Shown: positions 11,534 through 24,598, counted from the stretch's first letter. The stretch: DNA of 64,000 nt from Nyssa sinensis (GCA_008638375.1 CM018043.1:59153510-59217509); one strand, 5' to 3'. Notes: generated by a model not told the origin, from the sequence alone. Made by a program: numbers and translations.

Positions 11534-12162
11534 TAGGCCTTGTTTGGACACAAATTCAAAACGTGTTTCCAGAGCAAGTGTAATTTCAAAACATGTTTGG
11601 ATACCAACAACTCTGAATGGTATTCTCGCGTAAAACAAGAACAGTATTCCAAAACAAATGACATATACATCACTTCAAATCTCTCTCTGACACAGATGAG
11701 GAGACTCTCACTCTCGGCCTCTGCTTCTCTTTCTCCCTCTTTCTGTTGCCCTAATATACACAGGATATTATTCGATTCTCTCTGAGCTTTGTATGATTCG
11801 ATTCTCTCTGCGCCTTCGGCCAACCGCGGCATCTCGTGTTCCATCTCTCTCTCGCACAGACCTGTTTACGCAGCCCCATCTCATCCATCAATCTTGACCA
11901 ACAGTGGAGGTATTGAGGAGGGTTTCTTCTCCATTTAGCCATGTATTCATCGGAGAAAATGGTAAGAAGAGAGAAAAAGAGAAAGCAAGAACAAGCTATA
12001 GCCGATATTGACTATAGCTACACCGACGAGAACCAAGTCCCAGTACCACCATCACCGTTCTAACATTTTTATCCATCTCTGTCCCAGTACCACCTAACAT
12101 TTTTTCCTTTCTTTTTTTTGCTTCTTGTACATAAATTTTGTCAGTACATATTTTTTTTAACT

Positions 12163-12201
<39 letters not shown>

Positions 12202-13212
12202 GTTGCTGGTGGGGAGAGAAAATTGGGTTTGTTGGTGGGGAGAGAAAATTGGAAGTTGCTGTTGAGGTTAGGATTAGAATTTTGTCGGGTTTTTTCAGGG
12301 AACGAACTGCTATAGATGGGTAGAGTTTTGGCTGCCAGCATCTTTCTTGCTTGTGTTGGGTTTTAGAGAGAGAAGGGAAGAAAGAAACAGATAAGGGAAG
12401 CACCTGCAATCAAGGTGCTTGTTAAAATTTCCGTTCGAGATTTATAGGCAACCATTTTAATAGTTTCAAACAGTATGAACTATGGCTATTTGCCTGAAAT
12501 ATGCATTATCCAAAATTGTGCTTTGTTTTCAATTGTATATTGATCTTAAATCTTAAAGAGTAAAAAATGGCAGCTGATTTGATCATTGTATCACATAGAC
12601 ATCCATACCACCATTAGATACAGGTGCTGAATCTATTTTTTTTTTCTTATTTCAAAATTTAGTTCAATTTTTTGAGCATATATAAATTATCCTTTGCATT
12701 CATTTTTAAATTTTTTAGGCCATAGGTGCTATTTCAAAAAATCATTTTTCTAAGCAAAGACGTGCATGCATTTAATATTGAATCGTATAAATTAATATAT
12801 CATACATTGAAAAAAAAAACCTAAAAATATGTTGGATTTATTTATTTCATAAATTAATTTTGCATAAACGGATTAAGAGTTAAGCTTGAGTAATTAATAT
12901 TTTATATAATATTAAAATACTTATTTATTTATTAAATTAAATTAATAAAATTTACAATATGTTCGGACTTAAAAAATTATAAGTTAGAATTGGACAGAGG
13001 TAAATAATACTTCTTATTTTTTTGTGTATATAAATTCAGAAAATGTTTTATATCCAAACTCATTTTCACAGTTTTTAACTCAGAATCTGAATTCTGATTA
13101 GCATAACCAAACGCATTTTTACAGTTTTCAAAAATTAATTACAAAATTCTGAAACACATTTTAGAAATATTTTTCAAAAAATTATATCTAAATCACTATC
13201 TAAACGCAGCCT
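11534..13212. mobile_element. Possible MITE-like or nested DNA element (low certainty)
   Basis: The left edge GGCCTTGTTTGGACAC and the complement of the right edge GGCTGCGTTTAGATA share GGC-x-GTTT-x-GA. The outer segments contain matching ACAAATTC/AAAACG and CATTTT/TTTCAAAA words in inverted orientation. 'GTTTGGA' ends are common in plant MITEs. No clean target duplication was found. Inside are an AT microsatellite (12165-12198), a purine/pyrimidine-rich block and a low-quality minus-strand frame that is not called. Confidence 0.3.
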
Positions 13213-16014
13213 ATGTTTTTGAGTTGAGGTCTTTTCAAGATTATGTGACGTTAATCAATTTTTAAATTGACATTTTTACCTTTTAAAACAAATATCCAGT
13301 CATGTATGCAAAAATTGCAATCCTAAAGTTCATCATTGCGCCTTTTGCTCCTCTTCATAATGAAATCGCCAGTTCTCTCATGAAATTTCTCCAATTCTTC
13401 TCTCTCCCCCATCCATCTATATCAGGGCAGACTTATGGTGGTTTCGAGTGAAAAGCTAAGTGCTTCAATGATAGCCGACGAACGGGGTTTGCGATCTACG
13501 ACTTGTTGAACAAGGTTGAGAAACTCGGATTCAAGCACAAAATGTATTACATCATGACGATATCTGTAGTGGTGATGGTGGTTTTCAACGGTCGAGGTGT
13601 TGGTGGACGATAGGGTTGTGGATGACAGGTGTTAGGGCATGTGATGAAATTTCTCGAATTAGTAAAGTTCCATATTTCTCAAAGCAGTGGCGAGAGGGTT
13701 GAGCCATCTATAAATAGGACCCTTGGGGTTCCTTGCAGGCACAAATTGTAGATGGAAGTTTGGTGCAAGTGAGAGAGTGAGGAGGTGTCTTAAAAATACT
13801 CCGCCACTCGTGGGATCCCTATGAATGGCCCAACCTTTGACCAACAAAATGTTCCTCGTGTAACATCAAATCCTTCTACTACACAATTTTTAGATGAAAA
13901 TTGAGGTACAAGAAGTGGTCCAACAATAGATAATCTAAGTTTTCGTTGATGATACAATATAGATAATTTTCACTGATGCTAGGTGAAGAAATGTTGTGTC
14001 CAAAACAGTGAAATTTCACTGCTTGGACCAAAATAGTAAAATTTCATTATTTTTCAATTCTTGTGTTTACAATTTATTTCTTGGCTTGGGTTTTGGTTTA
14101 ATCTCTAAATAAAAAATACATCGAAGGTCTACGGTAGATCCATGAAAGAAGGATGGAAGGAAGGAGTTTGGTTGAAGAAATTCTCAAAAATAGTGAAATT
14201 TCGTTGTGCTTAAATAAATTAATGAAATTTCATTGAGTTATTAGAACACAATGAATTTTCAATTTTTGTGGAATATACAAATGTCAAAAATATATGACTT
14301 TTAGAGTGTAACACAAGTAGCTTTTCACTTCATGAAGAAGAAACTTTATACAAGGATCATGTCTTATAATTCATTCAATAATGAACAATATTTCCAAAAA
14401 TTTGGTCCACTTTCATTTCAATGTCAACACCCATTTAATTTGATCTCTTTATGGATTATTGGTTCCAATAGTGTGACTGAAGAAGCATCAATCAAATAAA
14501 TAGAGATTGTTTGTAACAGGTGAAATATGTATTATGAACAACAAAGACAAGAATGGTTCGATTATCCGAGGCCAATCACCATCATCCTTAATCTCTCTTT
14601 GTGCAACGCTGTCTCTACCATTATCCTCAATCTCTTTATCATGTTGTTGGAGACAAACGCAAAAGAAGAACCAAAATGTTTGTTCGGGGTATGATTTGTA
14701 TTTATGAAGCTATAAGGTTGGACTTTCATTATTTTCCTAGACTGTCTTTTTTTTGGATAGCGAATCCTTTCCTTTTCCAGTTTTCCTTTACTTCTTTTGG
14801 ATTCTAAATATAAGTGAGATTTCTCTGATTGAGTGATACTAAATCATCTCGTGAATTTCTTTTATTTTTAGAAGCGAAATTTCTCGATTTTTTCAGAGAA
14901 ATAATGAAATTTCACTATTTTGTTAGAATAAAATTGCATTATTTGTAGTTTTTTTCCTTCAAATTTTCATATTTAATATGAATCTTATTTAATAGATCTT
15001 GACTTTTAGAGTCCAAATAAATAAATTTTATTAAAAATAGATTTATAATTTGTAAGTTATTGAGTTTTGAAATTTGAAAAAACTTTTTTTGAAAGCCTTC
15101 CACAATTCATGTGAAACGGTTAGATAGAATCACTAAATATGAATGGAGCAGTATTTTAGTTACAAAAAGATTGAGAGAGTTTTGGGGTTAAAAAGAATTG
15201 GCTTGGACACCGTCTTAATTAATAACAAATTTCAAGACCTTTAACCGAATCCCCTTTAATTAGCTCATTTGTTGTGAAGGTACAAGTTTGCTTAAATATT
15301 TTTTAGAGTTAATTAGTATAAACTCCCTAGTATAGACGTTTAATTATTAATAAATACATGATAAATTACATTTTGGTTATAAAGACATGTAGTAGTTACT
15401 CATTTGTACAGAGGTCCACCAATCCTACATGGCACTGAATTTTTCACTTTTTTTTTTTTTTACTAATATACCTTTTATAAACAGTTTATGTTTTTTTTTT
15501 TTTTTTGTGGTATTTTCTTACTGTTTAGTTATGTTTTCCTTTTTTTTTTTGGAATGATTTATTCTTTACGTTATTTTTTGTTAGATTTTTCAGTTTATTC
15601 AATATGGAATGATTTTATTTTTTTGAATTTTGAATTTTGTTTTATTGCATATAGAATCAATTTCATACGATTATTACTATCATTAAAATGAGATTTCATC
15701 ATTACCGATCATCCCCCTTCATTAGACTGAATATTTATCTTTCGTGTCTTTGATCGACGTCTATAATCTTCATCATATAGGCAGTCGATGATCCATTGTT
15801 GTTCATAGCAGGTATTTTGTTTTTTGATTTTTTTTTTATTTTATCATTCGTTAAATTAGTTTTTTGTTTTCATTTTCTATTTTTTTTTCGTTTTCTGTTT
15901 TTGTTTTCTTTTTTTTTTAAGATTTTTTCTTTCTGGATTTTATTTTCAATGAACTCCATTTGAGATATTATCTAACATATTATGTTTAAAATTTGAATTT
16001 TTCCGTAGATATTG
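13213..16014. other. Intergenic, T-rich, no gene recognised
   Basis: At 13450-13590 a short plus-strand run (…FAIYDLLNKVEKLGFKHK…) looks protein-like. It is too short and isolated to assign. The words TTTCACTATTTT and AATGAAATTTCA recur many times between 13960 and 14930. 15170-15260 is similar to 49020-49110 (TTTTGGGGT, AAAAGAAT, GGACTTGGAC-type words), so it is a dispersed repeat. Long T runs occur at 15450-15910. Confidence 0.5.
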
Positions 16015-16544
16015 TAATGACTCATGAAATTATCAAAGGGTATTTCGATAATTTTTCAACCTTAATGAAAAGTAGATAATTAATTAAATGATAACGGGTC
16101 AGATAATTTTTGAAATTAATTTATAAATGATAAATACAATATTGGGAGTAGAAAGGATAATTTGGATGATTTGTTTGAGATTGGTGTGGACCACTCGGCT
16201 ACACAATCAAATACAGGATGCAAATAAAATAATAAATTCTAATGTTAGAATTTGAAAAAACGGAGGTTATAATTGGAGTGAGCATGTCAAAATTAGTACC
16301 CTACCAATTTTGGTGCGATTTTGACATAATTAAATTTCAGACCCGTGTGTGCGGGTGTGGCCAATTGGCCATGCTATATGCGTAAAGCTTCCTAGTACTA
16401 AGATTTTTATTTGATGAACACGTGGAAATATACTAGTTTTTCAAGGAGCATCTAAATGGGTATTGATAGCATGGGTAAAGGCACACCATTGATACTATAG
16501 GATGACCTTGATATATGTGTGACAACTGAAAAAGGAGAAGAGAA

Positions 16545-16680
16545 ATGCTAGGGATCCCACCATTTTTATCCCACCCTCTCACATGAGTGAGATAATATTG
16601 TTCATTTAATAAATAGTGGGTCCCACCCATGTGAGATGGTGGTATCAAAGTGGGATAAAAAAAGGTGGGATCTATAGCAT
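16545..16680. mobile_element. Small palindromic MITE (136 bp)
   Basis: The left half reads ATGCTAGGGATCCCACC then TTTTTATCCCAC. The right half ends GTGGGATAAAAAAAGG then TGGGATCTATAGCAT, its near complement. The inner parts TCACATGAG and CCCATGTGAGA also pair. The whole element could fold into one imperfect hairpin. No open frame. The superfamily was not assigned because the target duplication is unclear. Confidence 0.65.
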
Positions 16681-16775
16681 GGCTCGAAGGAGAAAAGGGG
16701 GAGGACTACTAACCCCTCATATCAGTCGAAACCACCATAGATTTTCTCTCTTCCTCCCTTATTCAAAACATTGGC

Positions 16776-16776
16776 C

Positions 16777-16812
<36 letters not shown>
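16776..16812. repeat. CT microsatellite followed by GT run
   Basis: About thirteen CT units run into five GT units. A GA run (about 17157-17180) and an AT run (17036-17054) lie close by. Confidence 0.9.
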
Positions 16813-17021
16813 CGAGATTAAGCGTGTGTGTGTGTTTTGTTTACACATTGCTGATGATCAGTATACTACTGGGTGTTTCCACAGCCATTAAAGAATCTGG
16901 GGATGAAAATTTCCATTGAAGAGTTTTCAAGCCTTCTCTCTCTAAGTCTTTGGATGATTTTCAAGAGATAGGGATTTTTTAACCTCTTATTTAGTTCAAG
17001 AATTATGTGTGTATGTATATA

Positions 17022-17054
<33 letters not shown>

Positions 17055-17074
17055 TTGTTGCCCATATATTTACT

Positions 17075-18240
17075 CTAGAAAGGGGTGAATAGGATATTTC
17101 GAAAATATATATATTTTTTTAAATGAATGTTGTAAATGCACAATAAATAAATAAGAGTAGAGAGAGAGAGAGAGAGAGAGCAAACAGAACAGTTACGAGG
17201 TTTGAAAACTTCCTACATCCTTGACTCAAGTATTCCCACTTGAGTTTTTCCACTATAGCGAACTCCTCGTAAGTGGAGACCAAATCTTTACAAAGCGAAG
17301 ATTGCAACCCTCTTATCCTAGCAAAATATGCCATTTTGCCTCACCAGGTAGCACTTACCCACAACTCTTACCGCAATGAGATAATACAAAGATGTTTACC
17401 AAATAACACTCTCTTCTAGAATAGTTTTGGTGCAATAAGATATTCACTCTCTAATGATTGATCATGTGTAAACTTTGAGTATTTAAGATAAGTTGAACTT
17501 TTAGATCTAGATTTGGAAAATGGTAGATCTAAATTCAATAGAAAAGATGTGATAATGTAACTTTGTAAGAGATGGCTTAGAAAACCCTAGAAAACCTCTA
17601 TATATAGCCCTTGAAAGTATATGATCGTTGCTTTTCAAAAAGAGTCGTTTCTCCCATTTTTGTCTGTTCAAAATTTGAATTTGTGATTGCCAGATCGACA
17701 GAATCAATCGATTAAATCATCAACCAGTCGACTGCAATGAGGACTGGTCGATTGATTAGGTCAACTGATTTGTTCAGAGGGTTTGAGGTTTATTTGGTTA
17801 AGAGCAATTAATAGACTGGTTTTGAATATTAGTCGACTGGTTCTATTTATACATTATTTTTGCCTTTGAGAAGTGGTCGACTGATATAGCTTTTAGGTCG
17901 ACTAATTTAGACAATGTGCTTAGGCAATTCATCAATTGGTCATTCAGTCGACTGATTTTGTTTATACACTTATTTTGCAATTAACAACAATTGACTGAAT
18001 CTTCTTGGAGGTCAACTAATTTGGACAATGTGATCATGCAATTTTATAAAACATTACTCAGTCAACTGGTTTTATTAGTGTGACAAATAAGCTTTAAGAA
18101 TCAGTTGACTGGTTTCAAGAATTGGTCGACTAATTTAGACAATGAGTGTTATCTATTTTATTTCTTTCTAAGTGTACTTTTGCCAAAATATTTTGATCTT
18201 GGAAAACTTTAAGTTAAAAGCTTTGTTTTGAAAGCATAAT
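17075..18240 (-). mobile_element. Copia-type LTR fragment or solo LTR, first copy
   Basis: Read on the minus strand this matches 51480-52465 on the plus strand in the same order: TTTCAAAACAAA; AAG-AT-CAAAA words; many CAGTCGACTG-like palindromes; CTATAAATAGAG-type TATA region; GTGAGAGTTGTGGGTAGGTGCTA-like text; GATAAGAGGGTTGC; GGAAGTTTT; a CT run; then TATTCACCCCTTT at the 3' end (17080-17092). The 'TTCACCCCC-TCTAG' ending is typical of long Copia LTRs. No PBS or coding part adjoins it, so a solo or truncated LTR is inferred. Confidence 0.6.
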
Positions 18241-19734
18241 TTGAGGTTAGTCCTTATATGATTATTTTAAATAGTGAGAGTTTACGACAAATGATCAATT
18301 TAATCCTAACGTCACTCAAAATCCAAAACCCAAAATAAGGAAAAATAAAAGTCTTCACTTGAATTCTTAGCCTTGAGTGAGTCCACCTTGCTTGAGTCAT
18401 CATGAGAGCATTCCTCTTGTTTTGATTTTCGTTTTGGAACATATTCTTGATGGAAATCTTTTAGCTTAATGGACTTTCGTCATTTTCTTGGTCAATAATT
18501 TTTTTTGACTAAGATAACTTATTTGCATTGTCACTTGGCTAAACTATTAGTCCATTGGATAATGTGTAGTGATCATCAAAATTACTGAGATGCCCTTTGT
18601 TGAAAACTAACAATTTTATTGCTAAAGGATTTACCATGAATGACCCATTAAATGAGTCTACGAATGGTAGAGATTTCGAAGATTTTTTTTTTTTTATAAT
18701 ATCCTTCATGCTTGCTTTAAAGTAGGTTACATGTTGTATGTCTATGTATATGCATGACAAGTGTATAACTGCAATTGAAAGTTTTCATTAATGACCTAAG
18801 AAATTAAGTCTACTTTTGAGATTACATATGGGCGGTTATGCTGGCCTCTTTTAACTTCCTGAACACAAGAGTCATATTCTTGGACACTACAGTGAGCATG
18901 AACTTGACTATAGATGTATAAACACATGTAACTAGTATAAAGGGGTCCATAGTCAATGGGCAATGGTGGGTGTTTTGTATGAACGTAAATCTTAAATAAA
19001 TATTCTATTTGATGTTTACACTAGTCAGGTTAGGCCTGATAGAGTGGGTATTTTAATCTATATTGTAGGGGTGACTCCACTGTGGGGTGAAAAGTGGTAA
19101 ATCTATCATGGGGTAACTGTTTGGCTATGAAAATCATTGGCTATATATGTTCACACACTTGAGTGTGAGGTAAAGTAAGCAAAGAGAAGGAAAATGAGTG
19201 TTAAAACAATCCTTAGTGGTAAAAGGAAAACAAAAATGGGGATGTAATACATATGAACAACGCCAATTGTGACTCCTTAATAAGTAGCCTAAATAGAGTT
19301 TTGTAATGTTTGGGTTGTGTAGGACTTGGTGGGGATTGCTTTCCACTCCAAAGAAAAAAAATAAAAATGGCTGGGTTACTTGGAGTTTAAACCTTTAAAG
19401 TTTTGTGGGCCAAGTGGGGTTTAAAATTTCCTTATGTCATAACTATATATGTGTCTAGGTATGCTTAGTTGAATGGGAAAGCCCATGTGGATCTTAAATA
19501 GAGGATAGCTTTATTAAGTTTTAAATGGTCCTTGAACTTCAAGTGATGGATTATTGTATAGTTTAAATAGCGTGCTTGAATTCATGAGGGCTTAAAGGTT
19601 TTTTTTTTTTTTTTTTCTTCATATTATAAAAACATGAGTTATGGGTAATCGGTTAATTATATGGTCTAAGTAGTAGGCTAGTGTGTTTGGGGTCCCATGT
19701 CATGGGTTTAATTCAATAAGGATTGTTCAAGTGG
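18241..19734. other. Non-coding, LTR-like sequence, no gene seen
   Basis: No reading frame with recognisable text was found. The style (short TGGG/AAAGG words, CCATAGTCAATGGG) suggests LTR-derived sequence continuous with the block ending at 21878. Confidence 0.4.
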
Positions 19735-20330
19735 TTTTTTTTGGTGCTATTTGGTAGACTTTTAGGTGCTGTTTGGAGGGTTTTTAAGCTGCAGTTTGAC
19801 AGGCTTTTATGTGATGTTTAGTTGAGCATTTTAAGGGGTTGTTTGCCTCAATTTAGGGGTTGTTTGGAACCTTTTTAAGGGTCTGTCTGCCTCTTTTTAA
19901 GGGGGGTTGTTTGTGATTTCTTTTAATGGGCTGATTGGAACAATTTTAAGGGGTTAGTTGGACTTTTTTTAAGGGACTATTTGTCTTAATTTTTAATGGC
20001 TGTTTGCCTCACTTTTTAGGGATTGTTTGCCTCATTTTAAGGGGTTATTTGAGAAAATTTTGGGTGCTGTCCAGCCAAGTTTAAGGGGGCTATTCGATGG
20101 ATTTTAGGGGCTTTTAAGCCAAATTTCAAGGTGTTATCTGGTGAAAATTTGCGAGTTGTTAAGTCTAGTTTTAAATGACTGCTCGGTGATATTTTAAGTG
20201 TTGGTTGCTTTAGTTTTTAAGGGTTGCTTGATAAAATTTAAAGTGTGGTTTGGTTTAGTGTTAGAAGGCTACTTGGTGAAATTTTGAGATTTGCTTGGTA
20301 TAGTTTTAAAAATGCTGCATTAGTATTTAC
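19735..20330 (+). repeat. Degenerate minisatellite, unit about 25-35 bp
   Basis: Roughly twenty diverged units of the form TTTAAGGGGTTGTTTGCCTC follow each other. Variants include TTTTAGGGATTGTTTGCC and TTTTAAGGGTTGCTTG. Unit length and sequence both drift, so the array is old. It sits inside LTR-like sequence. Confidence 0.75.
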
Positions 20331-22574
20331 AGTTGTGTGCTGTAGATGACTGCCTAATTACTGAAATTGTGTGCCTTTGTGTATATATGATAGACTATAT
20401 ATTTATACACTTGCGAGATAAATTCTATACTTATAATGTGATTCTTGTATATGGAGACATCTTACGTTACACTCTATGACAATTGTTATGGATGATATTG
20501 TGAGTTTATATGGTATTGATGGGTACCCCGCGAGTGGTGCGAGCTTGCGAGACATTGGTACTATAAATAGAAATGAATTAAATAGGACAAACTAATAGAA
20601 TAAGAAAAATGGTGTACTTGTGAGATTTCGCTAAATATCTATTTGATCTGATCCTTGAGACAGGGAGCAGGCCTTTTAAATACATGGTTAGGGGGCAGGC
20701 CCTTCAAATACCTGGCCATTGTCATAGGGATTTGTGTGGATTTGACAATGTAGACTCGTATGATATTGAGAAGATATGAGCTTCGTTCTGTTTTGGAATG
20801 GAGTATCTTTTTGGCTGCGGGCCATAACCTTGTGCGGGAAGTTCTCCAGACCTATGAATTAACAACTCCTGAAGGGCGAAATACAGGTGATTCGGGGGCC
20901 CTATGTGTTTGTCAGAGCATATCATTAAATTATAAGCATATCATTCTACATTCATGAAAATGTTTATATATTGAGTTTGAGTCTTTATATTGACTATATT
21001 AAGGAATGCAATGGATGTTGACTGACTTATTGTGTTGTGGATTGTACTTAGTGTATGTTTGCACTATATAGTGACCACACCTTGTTGAATTATCTTTCTG
21101 ATGAGCTGTATTGATTGTATTGTTGTTGGATGTTATTGATCGTACTACTTTGAATAGAAAATAGAGGCACGTCATGGGATTAGTATATCTATATATACAT
21201 CTTTTGTTCGAATATATATACTTCTTACCTTTATTACCGTTGTTTCACCACGAGGGGTGGTGTCTTATTATGCTAGTCGTTTAGATCTATACCTATGATT
21301 TGGTATAGGATATTATTGTGTGCTTGTGATTGCATACTGGACATTAGAGATTGTCCTTTACATTAATTTTTTTACACGTTATTTGCTTGTATGTTTTGGG
21401 AAATCCTACTGAGTATTATAGCTCACTCCTGCTGTTTATGGGAATGATAGGTACATTAGATATGGACAATAGCTTTTGGGGCAATGACAGATGATTAAAG
21501 ACCTAGTCTTGTTAGGATTTCATTTATGTATCATTTATTCATTAAAGTTGTAAAGGTGCTTGTACCCTGACTCATCTAGCTTTGTATAAATGGACATTGT
21601 ATAATTGGAACATTATTTATATTTTAAATTTATTTCCAGTTTCATTTACTATAGCCTGCCTTGATAGTAACTTAATTGGATAAATCCTATTACGTGACTT
21701 GAACAAGTTTAATCATGAGACCGAACCAAAATAACTAATCGGAAAAGAATTAAAGGAATAATTTAAAAAAAGGACTGTATTTTATTCACACGACTAAGAT
21801 GGTTAGTCCTATTACCTTCCTTTCGAGGTTCCGATAACTCCTTAGTCGTCCGGCCCTACGGGTTAGGGGTGTGACAAATATGTTATGCATTTTAGTTCTG
21901 GTTCTTGTAGTTACGTAATTTTTTCGAGGTAGAGAAATTTTTTACCTTACGTTCTTATCTTATTGTTAATGTTTCCTATTGTGTATTTAAATATCTCACA
22001 ACGTTATGTTGATATTCTAATTGTTATGTTTTTAAGCTGCCCTTATGATTTGATTATGTTGTAATATATTTGGAAATAAAATTCATCACTTTTTTTTTTT
22101 TCATATAAAGTAAATTTCTACCTTACATGCATACCCTATGGTTTTATGTTTCAACTTTTTTGCTTTGACATGTTTCATCGTTATGTACATGCTTTTATAT
22201 ATTTGTTTGTTTTAAATTTTCTTTTACTATTTTAATTGAATATTATGTTGTAATATGTTATGGATATAACTTATGATTTTATGTTATTCAGGTAGAGTAA
22301 ATTTTTACCTCGCGGATAACCTAATTTTGTTCCATTCTCTTTGGTAGACTTCCAATAGATTTTGGATTTGTGTGTTTGGTGAAGTATGATATGTGGACAT
22401 GCGTGTTTCGTTGTTCTCGTGGATGTAGATTTATTGATTTGTTGAATTTTATTTCTTCTAGGTGGAATAATTTGACATTTGACAATTGTTTAGTGCATGT
22501 ATTATTCCATTGGTGGTCATTTGAAATGTATGTTGGAGAACGATGATGACTTTAGTAACATGTTGTGCTTGTTG

Positions 22575-24598
22575 AATTCTACTAGCATCAATCGTGTTGA
22601 CTTTTTTTGTTGAGGATGTCGTGTGCGAGGGTATTGAAGATGGTAGTGATGTTAATGATTTAGATGACATGTTTATTGACTCAAGTTGCCCGGATGATAT
22701 TGACATTGACCTCCCATCATTTTGTACGCATGATGAGCATCCTTTGTTGTTAACAAATTGGGAATATTGTATACACGAGGTTGGCCAATGTTTCGAAGGC
22801 GGTGTTGTTGAGTTTCGTAATTCAGTTTGCAAGTACACCATTGAATCTAGATTCCAATTCAAGTATCTCAAGAATGATAAAGGTAGAGTGACTATAGAGT
22901 GTTGTCTAAGTGAATCAAAAGGTTGTATGTGACGTGTTCATGCATCCGTGGAGAGGTCAAATGTTTTTTTTTTCACATTCGGCGTTTGAATAACCTGCAC
23001 AATTGTGGCATCGATAATTGTATGGCCAAAAACCCACACATAAGCTCTAGTTTTGTGTGTGATGTTATAGTTGAGCAAATTCGGGTGAAGCCTTTGACAT
23101 GCTCGGTTGATGTCGTTCAGTTTTTCAAGGAAAACTATGAGGTTGAAATTAGTTACCATCATGCATGGTTGGGCGTTAAGAATGCAAGAAGTAAATTATA
23201 TGGACATGAGGCTTTATCGTTTGATCAATTGAGGTGGTACGTTGATGAGTTGAGGAAGGAAAATCCAGGAATCCACATTGTTCTCGATTACGACACTGAT
23301 TCTAAATGATTTAAAAGGTTGTTTATTAGTTTTGATGCTTGTATATATGGTTTCAAGCACTGCCGACCTATGCTTTTTTTGGATGGTACCTTTTTGAAGG
23401 GTAGATACAAAGGCAGTTTGCTTGCAGCAGTACCAAAAGATGGAGACCAATGCTAATTTACACATTTTGATTTTATATATTTTTTCATTAATTTGAGATG
23501 TTTGTCCTTTTATATTATTATTTTTTTCTTTAAATATATCTGTTTGTTACCTTCAATTGACAGGTTTTTCCTCTCTTGCATTTGCTATTGTAGACGCTGA
23601 AAATGAAAATAATTGTGTTTGGTTTTGCATGCATTTGTCACAAATTGTAGGTGATGAACGCAAGATCACATTTATTTCATATCGTAATCTGACCTTCTTG
23701 AAGGTGTTCAGGTTATATTCTCTGAATGTTATCATGGGTATTGTTTGCATCATTTGAAGGCAAACCTGAGGGAAAAATTGGTCGGCATTCACAAGTCGTT
23801 CATGGAAAGGATGATTTACAAATTTAGAGAATGTGCTTACGCGCCAACAGTGTCTTTCTTCCATTACAAACTAGATGAGTTGATAAAGGAGGGTGGAAAG
23901 AGAGAAGTTTGTATCTGAGCCGTCATTCAAAAATTTGGCAAATGCTTATTTTAAGGGAGAATGATAGGGTGAGATGTCCTCTAATGTTATAGAATCGTTT
24001 AACCACCAAATTCGAGAAGCTCGACAGTTGTTTGTGACGAAGATGGTGGATATGATATGCATGAAATTGATGAAGCAAATGTCTCATAAAAATAGATATC
24101 TGTAAGAAATAGGTGGGTGTTCTAAGCCCCAATATAGAATCAAAACTGGATGTGGTTGCTAATATGGGTAGAGCTTGGCTTGTCAGTCAATCTTGTGATG
24201 GTGTTTTCGAAGTTTATTCGCAGCCATCAGTTGTTGTTGACATATAGAGGCACTATTGTTCGTGTTTTCAATGGCAGATAAATGGGTATCCTTGTTCTCA
24301 TGTTGTTTCAGCTATCCAAAAGTGTGAGAAAGACTTGTGCTCTTTTGTTGACCAATATTTTCATGTGACTAGCTACATGGAGTGTTACTCGTCTTCCATT
24401 GCACCAATTTCCACAGTGAGAAAGCCTTCTTTTAGCATTGAAGATGTTTCCATTTTACCACATTTGTCTAAGAAACATCTTGGTAGGTTAAGAAAAAATA
24501 GAATACGCTCAAGGGGTGGGCAGTTGAAGGAAATTAGATGCAGTAGGTGTGTTCGTATGGGCCACCACAATAGAAAAAGTTGTAAAGAGGCATTGTGA
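22575..24598 (+). pseudogene. MULE transposase (mudrA-like), frameshifted
   Basis: In order: an acidic N-terminal region (from 22594); a MuDR N-terminal zinc region with ECC…SKGC, broken near 22920; a helical region ending …HIVLDYDTDSK with a stop at 23307; the DDE core with MLFLDGTFLKGRYKG (about 23370-23415); an intron-like gap (about 23453-23563, acceptor CAG at 23561); GFSSLAFAIVDAENENN; HGYCLHHLKANLREKL; then SNVIESFNHQIREAR. The end has a SWIM zinc finger (CSCFQWQINGYPCSHVV, about 24258-24310) and a zinc knuckle (CSRCVRMGHHNRKSC) before the stop at 24598. The position of the second catalytic Asp reads FISYRN, so Tyr probably replaces Asp. Several frame changes and a stop near 24244 make it non-functional. 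Confidence 0.88.

Larger units (their letters stand above)
16015..21878 (+). mobile_element. Possible long gypsy-type LTR with nested insertions (tentative)
   Basis: The left edge TGTAATGACTCATGAAA resembles a frequent start of long plant gypsy LTRs, and the right edge GGTTAGGGGTGTGACA (21863-21878) resembles their end. Between them lie typical non-coding LTR text (GATGGGTACCCCGCGAGTGG near 20519; paired AGGCC…TTAAATACATGG / AGGCCCTTCAAATACCTGG at 20670-20715), a MITE (16545-16680), a Copia LTR fragment (17075-18240) and a degenerate minisatellite. That both edges belong to one LTR is inference. They could be two separate fragments. Confidence 0.3.

Noticed and set aside
11534..13212. Confident call of one complete transposon
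   Set aside because: The ends are only partly inverted and no target duplication fits, so only a low-confidence entry was kept.
22458..22871. 137-codon minus-strand frame
   Set aside because: Shadow of the acidic N-terminal region of the MULE transposase on the other strand.
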